8,327 bases of DNA, taken from assembly GCA_050262775.1 (NCBI GenBank), contig JBLNEO010000082.1:1-8327 (forward strand), read 5' to 3'. The DNA is from DATHTC01 sp050262775 (GTDB lineage Bacteria > Actinomycetota > Thermoleophilia > Gaiellales > Gaiellaceae). The notes beneath the pieces were generated by a model that had not been told where the DNA came from, did no database searches, and worked only from the letters and a program-made list of their open reading frames with translations. The position numbers were made by a program, and so were the translations under genes. Positions 4,902-8,327 of this stretch are shown in pieces. How positions within the stretch are numbered: the stretch's first letter is position 1; the number at the start of each line of letters is the position of its first letter.

Positions 4902-6577
4902 GCGTCTGCGGCCAGCGCCACGAGCTCGAATCGGTCGACGTCCACGAGGCCGCGGTCGGTCAGCTTCAGGCTCGGGATCACGGACAGGGCCAGGAAGGCC
5001 ATCGTCTGGAAGGGCGACGGGAGATCGCAGCCGAGCGTGCGCGCCGCCTCGACGCACGCACGCGAATCTCGGAGGACGTCGGCGAGTGGGGCGTCGGAGA
5101 GGAGCCCCGCGATCGGCAGCGGCAGCTCGGCCCGGACGCCGAGGTCGTCGACGACGACCTCGCCGCCGCCGAGCTCCGCGAGCCGTGTCACCGCCCGCGC
5201 CATGTCGTCGTCGTCCATGCCCACGACGACGATGTTGTGCGCGTCGTGCGCGACCGTCGAGGCGAGCGCGCCGCGGGTGAGTCCGAAGCCCTTGACCACG
5301 CCGAGGCCGATTCGCCCGGTGCCGAGGTGCCGCTCGATCACGGCGATCTTCGCGAGGTCGCGCGCGGGATCCGGGAACGGGCCCGGCGCGGTGAGCGCGT
5401 CGGTGACGATCTGGTCGCGGACGACGCCGATCACGCGCGCCTCCCCGGCGAGCTCCGGCAGCGTGAAGTCCGCCGCGGCCACGTGCTGGATGCGCACGGT
5501 CTGCTTCACCCACTCCGGCACCTCGGGGTGCGGGAACTCGGCGACGGGCGCCCCGCGCTTCAGCACCGTCTCGGGGACGAACCGCTCGAGGTCGGGGAGC
5601 AGGAGCAGGTCGGCGCGGTACCCGGGCGCGATCGCGCCGTGCTCGCGCAGCCCGTGCCAGGTCGCCGCGTTCAGGCTCGCGAGCACCAGCGCGTCCTCGG
5701 GCGGGACGCCCTCCTCGACGGCGACCCGCACCATCGAGTTGATGTGCCCCTCGTCGGCGATGTGCTCCGGCTCGCGGTCGTCGGTGCAGAACGCCATGCG
5801 GTGCGGCCCGAACTCGCGGACGAGCGGCAGGAGGTCGCGGAGGTTCCGCGCGCCGGAGGCCTCGCGGATCAGCACCCACATCCCGGCGCGCAGGCGCTCG
5901 CGTCCCTCCTCGAGGGTGTACGCCTCGTGGTCGGAGCGGATGCCGGCGGCCGCGTACGCGTTCAGCGCCTTCCCGAGGACGCCCGGGGCGTGGCCGTCGA
6001 CGTGGCGCGCGCCCTCGAGCGCGAGCTTCGCGAGCTCGTGCGGGTCGCCGGCGACGACGCCGGGGAAGTTCATCATCTCGGCGAGCCCGAGCACGCGGCG
6101 GCGCCGGAGCAGCGCCTCGAGGTCGCCCTCCGTCAGCGGTCGCCGCGGCGACTCGAACACGGATGCGGGCACGGACGACGACGCCATGAAGTACACGTCG
6201 AGCGGGATGTCCCGGCACGCGTCGAGCAGCCAGTGGACGCCGTCGGTGCCGAGGACGTTGGCGAGCTCGTGCGGGTCGGCGACGATCGCGGTCGTCCCGA
6301 GCGGGAGCACGAGGCGCGCGAACTCGTCGGCGAGCAGCTTCGTCGTCTCGATGTGCATGTGCGCGTCGATGAACCCCGGCACGACGTGGCGGCCGCTCGC
6401 GTCGAGCTCCTCGCGTCCGTCGTAGTCGCCGAGGCCGGCGACGTAGCCGTCGACGATCGCGACGTCGGTGTCGAGCCACTCGCGCGTGAACACCGAGAGG
6501 ACGCGGCCGCCGCGGACGACGAGATCGGCGGGCTCGTCCCCCCGTGCGACGGCGAGGCGGCGTGCGAGGTCGGGCAC
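4898..6577 (-). CDS. ade: Adenine deaminase
   Basis: This 559-residue cytoplasmic amidohydrolase deaminates adenine to hypoxanthine and ammonia, feeding the purine oxidation pathway. It has the normal length and full motif set of the microbial Ade family: PGFIDAHMHIE (67-77, metal ligands H73 and H75), DPHELANVLG (101-110), GLAEMMNFPGV (164-174), DGHAPG (194-199), SDHEAY (215-220) and CTDDREPEHIADEGHI (264-279). Then come GAIAPGYRADL (314-324), TVAHDAHNI (441-449), LPLPIAGL (485-492) and a C-terminus with LKLTDRGLVDV (537-547). The usual IESS after the HxH motif is IETT here. The start is GTG at 6577-6575; there is no Shine-Dalgarno, but TAGGCT lies 7 nt upstream, suggesting a leaderless message. 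It appears to be a single-gene unit, divergent from the molybdenum hydroxylase genes whose likely substrate is its product. Confidence 0.95.
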   Translation of the reverse strand: MPDLARRLAVARGDEPADLVVRGGRVLSVFTREWLDTDVAIVDGYVAGLGDYDGREELDASGRHVVPGFIDAHMHIETTKLLADEFARLVLPLGTTAIVADPHELANVLGTDGVHWLLDACRDIPLDVYFMASSSVPASVFESPRRPLTEGDLEALLRRRRVLGLAEMMNFPGVVAGDPHELAKLALEGARHVDGHAPGVLGKALNAYAAAGIRSDHEAYTLEEGRERLRAGMWVLIREASGARNLRDLLPLVREFGPHRMAFCTDDREPEHIADEGHINSMVRVAVEEGVPPEDALVLASLNAATWHGLREHGAIAPGYRADLLLLPDLERFVPETVLKRGAPVAEFPHPEVPEWVKQTVRIQHVAAADFTLPELAGEARVIGVVRDQIVTDALTAPGPFPDPARDLAKIAVIERHLGTGRIGLGVVKGFGLTRGALASTVAHDAHNIVVVGMDDDDMARAVTRLAELGGGEVVVDDLGVRAELPLPIAGLLSDAPLADVLRDSRACVEAARTLGCDLPSPFQTMAFLALSVIPSLKLTDRGLVDVDRFELVALAADA

Positions 6578-6584
6578 GGGCGCG

Positions 6585-6590
6585 AGCCTA
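6585..6590 (-). promoter_or_regulatory. -10 box of ade (leaderless)
   Basis: TAGGCT on the minus strand is followed by CGCGCCC and the GTG of ade. The hexamer and the 7-nt spacing are identical to those in front of the 8-oxoguanine deaminase gene. No ribosome binding site is visible and no clear -35 element was found, so this is a spacing-based inference. Confidence 0.55.
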
Positions 6591-6621
6591 CTGTGCGCGA
6601 GGAAACGCGCGCCACGTTCCG

Positions 6622-6627
6622 TATGGT
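6622..6627 (+). promoter_or_regulatory. -10 box of the molybdenum hydroxylase operon (leaderless)
   Basis: TATGGT is followed by TCGCCC and the GTG at 6634, a 6-nt gap that would put transcription start on the first base of the start codon. There is no Shine-Dalgarno. Between this box and the ade box lies GCGCG-N6-CGCGC (6595-6610), a short inverted repeat that could be an operator but is weak evidence at this GC content. Confidence 0.55.
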
Positions 6628-6633
6628 TCGCCC

Positions 6634-7416
6634 GTGGACGTGCTGACGCCTCGCTCGCTCGACGAGGCGCTCGCCGCGAAGGCCGAGCGTCCGGAGGCGA
6701 TGCCGATCGCGGGCGGCACGGACGTGATGGTGGCGCTGAACTTCGACCACCGACGCCCGGAGGCCGTGCTCAACCTCAACGAGGTCCGCGAGCTCGGCGG
6801 CTGGAGCCGCGAGGACGACGGGCGGCTCCGCCTCGGCGCGGGTCTCACCTGCACGGAGATCGAGCACGGCCCGCTCCGGAGGGAGCTTCCGGCGCTCGCG
6901 GAGGCGGCTCGGACGATCGGCTCGCCGCAGATCCGCAACCGCGCGACGATCGGCGGCAACCTCGGGACGGCGTCTCCGGCGGGCGACGCGATCCCGCCGC
7001 TGCTCGTGGCGGAGGGCGAGGTCGAGCTCGCGAGCCTGCGCGGATCGCGGCGCCTGCCGCTGGGCGAGTTCCTCGTCGGGCCGAAGCGGAACGCGCTCGA
7101 GCCGGACGAGCTGATCCTCGCGGTCCGCGTCCGCACCGGCGGCGCCCAGACGTTCATGAAGGTCGGACCCCGGAACGCGATGGTGATCGCGGTCTGCTCG
7201 CTCGCCGTGCGCGTCGACGGGGAGCTGCGCGCGGCCTACGGCTCGGCCGGGCCCGTCGTCGGCCTCGTCCGTGCGCCCGCCGAGGAGGCCGCGTCGTTCC
7301 CGGACCTCGTGGCGGAGGCCGCGTCGCCGATCGACGACGTCCGCGGCACGGCGGCGTACCGGCGCCACGCGCTCCGCGTGCTGACCCGCCGTGCGCTCGA
7401 GCGGACGATGGCATGA
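6634..7416 (+). CDS. Molybdenum hydroxylase FAD subunit (probable xanthine dehydrogenase FAD-binding subunit)
   Basis: This 260-residue subunit binds FAD and passes electrons from the iron-sulfur subunit to the final acceptor. It belongs to the xanthine dehydrogenase / CO dehydrogenase medium-subunit family. FAD-contact motifs are PIAGGTDVMVALN (24-36) and TIGSPQIRNRATIGGNLGT (94-112), followed by SPAGD (114-118). The C-terminal domain around residues 170-258 matches the CO dehydrogenase flavoprotein C-terminal fold. The GTG at 6634 is chosen because the protein then begins at the usual first strand (DVLTPRSLDEAL) and a TATGGT box lies 6 nt upstream; in-frame codons back to 6544 have no family similarity. 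The stop overlaps the next start as ATGA. Purine-gene context favours xanthine dehydrogenase (E. coli equivalent XdhB), but sequence alone does not exclude another aldehyde-oxidase or CoxM-like enzyme. Confidence 0.88.
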   Translation: MDVLTPRSLDEALAAKAERPEAMPIAGGTDVMVALNFDHRRPEAVLNLNEVRELGGWSREDDGRLRLGAGLTCTEIEHGPLRRELPALAEAARTIGSPQIRNRATIGGNLGTASPAGDAIPPLLVAEGEVELASLRGSRRLPLGEFLVGPKRNALEPDELILAVRVRTGGAQTFMKVGPRNAMVIAVCSLAVRVDGELRAAYGSAGPVVGLVRAPAEEAASFPDLVAEAASPIDDVRGTAAYRRHALRVLTRRALERTMA

Positions 7417-7871
7417 GGATCGCGCTCCGCGTGAACGGGGACGAGCGCGAGGCGGACGTCTGGGAGGGCGAGAGCCTCCTCTTCGCGCTCCGCGAGCGCC
7501 TCGGGCTGCCCGGGTCGAAGAACGCGTGCGAGCAGGGCGAGTGCGGGTCGTGCTCCGTCTTCCTGGACGGCCGGCTCGTATGCGCCTGCCTCGTGCTCGC
7601 CGCGCAGGCCGACGGCCACGAGGTCGTGACGGTCGAGGGCCTCGCGCGTGAGGGCGAGCTCCATCCCGTGCAGCGGGCGTTCGTCGAGGCGGGAGCGGTG
7701 CAGTGCGGGTTCTGCACGCCGGGGCTCGTGGTGGCGGCGGCCGACCTGATCGCGCGCGTGCCCGACCCGAGCGAGGACGAGATCCGCGAGGCGCTGTCGG
7801 GCAACCTCTGCCGCTGCACCGGGTACGCGAAGATCTTCGAGGCCGTGCGAGCCGCGGCGTCCGCGCGATGA
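7413..7871 (+). CDS. Molybdenum hydroxylase 2Fe-2S subunit (probable xanthine dehydrogenase iron-sulfur subunit)
   Basis: This 152-residue subunit carries two [2Fe-2S] clusters that move electrons from the molybdenum site to FAD. The plant-ferredoxin-type cluster is bound by C39, C44, C47 and C59 in the run CEQGECGSC and the later CACL. The second cluster is bound by C98 and C101 (QCGFCTPG) and C133 and C135 (NLCRCTGY). All eight ligands are present and the length is normal for the family. The ATG at 7413 overlaps the previous stop by 4 nt and the gene's own TGA overlaps the next ATG the same way, so the three subunits are likely translated together. The function follows the whole complex; E. 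coli calls the equivalent subunit XdhC, a name used for an unrelated chaperone in other bacteria, so no symbol is given. Confidence 0.93.
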   Translation: MRIALRVNGDEREADVWEGESLLFALRERLGLPGSKNACEQGECGSCSVFLDGRLVCACLVLAAQADGHEVVTVEGLAREGELHPVQRAFVEAGAVQCGFCTPGLVVAAADLIARVPDPSEDEIREALSGNLCRCTGYAKIFEAVRAAASAR

Positions 7872-8327
7872 GCGCACCGGCGGTCACGCGCCTCCGCGTC
7901 GGCCGGATCGGCGACCTCGTCCTCCGGGTCGACGGGACGCCGAAGACGACGGGGGAGTTCGCCTACTCCTCCGACCTGTGGGCGGCCGGGATGCTGTGGG
8001 GCCACACCGTGCGTAGCCCGCACCCGCACGCGCGGATCGTGGCGATCGACATCGCACCAGCGCTGACGATGCCCGGCGTCCACGCGGTGCTCACGCACGC
8101 GGACGTCCCCGGCGCCAAGCGGTACGGGCTCGAGTTCCCGGACCAGCCCGTGCTCGCGTTCGACCGCGTCCGCTACGTCGGAGAGCCCGTGGCGCTCGTC
8201 GCGGCGGAGCACCCCGAGCAGGCACGGCGCGCGGCCGAGCGGATCGTCGTCGAGTACGAGGCGCTCGAGCCGGTGGTCGACATGGAGCGCGCGCTCGAGC
8301 AGCCGCCGATCCACGAGGAGCGCTGGA
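7868..8327 (+). CDS. Molybdenum hydroxylase molybdopterin subunit, N-terminal part (probable xanthine dehydrogenase large subunit)
   Basis: Only the first 153 residues are in the window; the frame is open at the right edge. This is the a/b-hammerhead domain that begins the large subunit of xanthine dehydrogenase-family enzymes. Visible motifs are VDGTPKTTGEFAYSSD (21-36), GMLWGHTVRSPHPHARI (41-57), PGVHAVLTHADVPG (69-82), DQPVLAFDRVRYVGEPVALV (92-111) and a final IVVEYEALEPVVD (126-138). The molybdopterin-binding domain, the catalytic glutamate and the residues that would tell xanthine dehydrogenase from CO dehydrogenase or aldehyde oxidase lie outside. The ATG overlaps the preceding TGA as ATGA. 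Subunit order is FAD, 2Fe-2S, Mo, as in coxMSL-type operons. The location opposite adenine deaminase supports hypoxanthine and xanthine as substrates. Confidence 0.88.
   Translation, partial: MSAPAVTRLRVGRIGDLVLRVDGTPKTTGEFAYSSDLWAAGMLWGHTVRSPHPHARIVAIDIAPALTMPGVHAVLTHADVPGAKRYGLEFPDQPVLAFDRVRYVGEPVALVAAEHPEQARRAAERIVVEYEALEPVVDMERALEQPPIHEERW

Noticed and set aside
6595..6610. GCGCG-N6-CGCGC inverted repeat between ade and the hydroxylase operon as a definite operator.
   Set aside because: A 5-bp GC-only repeat is likely by chance in DNA this GC-rich. It is mentioned only as a possibility.
6544..6633. An upstream in-frame start for the FAD subunit.
   Set aside because: The added residues have no family similarity, overlap ade on the other strand and would cross both putative promoter boxes. 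GTG at 6634 fits the family N-terminus.
5037..6646. Plus-strand open frames opposite adenine deaminase.
   Set aside because: They show no family similarity, while the minus strand carries the full Ade motif set. They are shadows.
6133..8314. Minus-strand open frames opposite the molybdenum hydroxylase subunits.
   Set aside because: All cofactor motifs and the ATGA overlaps are on the plus strand; the antisense translations are Arg-rich without domains.
1..8327. tRNA or rRNA genes, CRISPR arrays, insertion sequences, attachment sites or rho-independent terminators.
   Set aside because: No repeat-spacer pattern, transposase, terminal inverted repeats, cloverleaf-like stretch or hairpin followed by a T run was seen, and intergenic space is too small to hold most of these.

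Overview
The window is a very GC-rich bacterial chromosome segment whose codon third positions are almost all G or C. It is packed with genes on both strands and devoted almost entirely to purine catabolism. GTG starts are common, and three or four genes appear to start without a leader: a TANNNT -10 box lies 6-7 nt before the start codon, with no Shine-Dalgarno. These traits and the protein families fit a high-GC actinobacterium-like lineage, possibly a deep branch such as Thermoleophilia. That placement is inference; no rRNA or other marker gene is present.

Layout. On the minus strand, read right to left from 4581, lies a tight uricolytic cluster: 8-oxoguanine deaminase (4581-3256), 5-hydroxyisourate hydrolase (3259-2984), OHCU decarboxylase (3008-2595), the membrane cytochrome-c urate oxidase PuuD (2610-1471), a DUF3830 cyclophilin-like protein (1460-1053), and a gamma-glutamyltransferase (1001 to beyond the left edge). 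The first five genes overlap or are 10 nt apart; the last follows 51 nt later with its own strong Shine-Dalgarno. Divergent from this cluster, with 23 bp between start codons, is a small plus-strand gene (4605-4901) that looks like a dimeric alpha-beta barrel protein. It runs tail to tail into adenine deaminase (6577-4898, minus), and the two genes share the palindrome CTAG as stop codon. Divergent from adenine deaminase, with 56 bp between, are the three subunits of a molybdenum hydroxylase on the plus strand, most likely xanthine dehydrogenase: FAD subunit (6634-7416), 2Fe-2S subunit (7413-7871) and molybdopterin subunit (7868 to beyond the right edge). The three are joined by ATGA overlaps.

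How the genes work together. Adenine deaminase makes hypoxanthine. The molybdenum hydroxylase would take hypoxanthine through xanthine to urate. 8-Oxoguanine deaminase makes urate directly from the oxidised base. PuuD oxidises urate to 5-hydroxyisourate and would pass electrons to its cytochrome c domain. The hydrolase and decarboxylase then finish S-allantoin. Allantoinase, guanine deaminase and a purine permease are not in the window. The least explained members are the DUF3830 protein inside the uricolytic cluster, the exported GGT behind it, and the small barrel protein. No RNA gene, mobile element, CRISPR array or convincing terminator was seen, and no gene-free stretch exceeds 60 bp.
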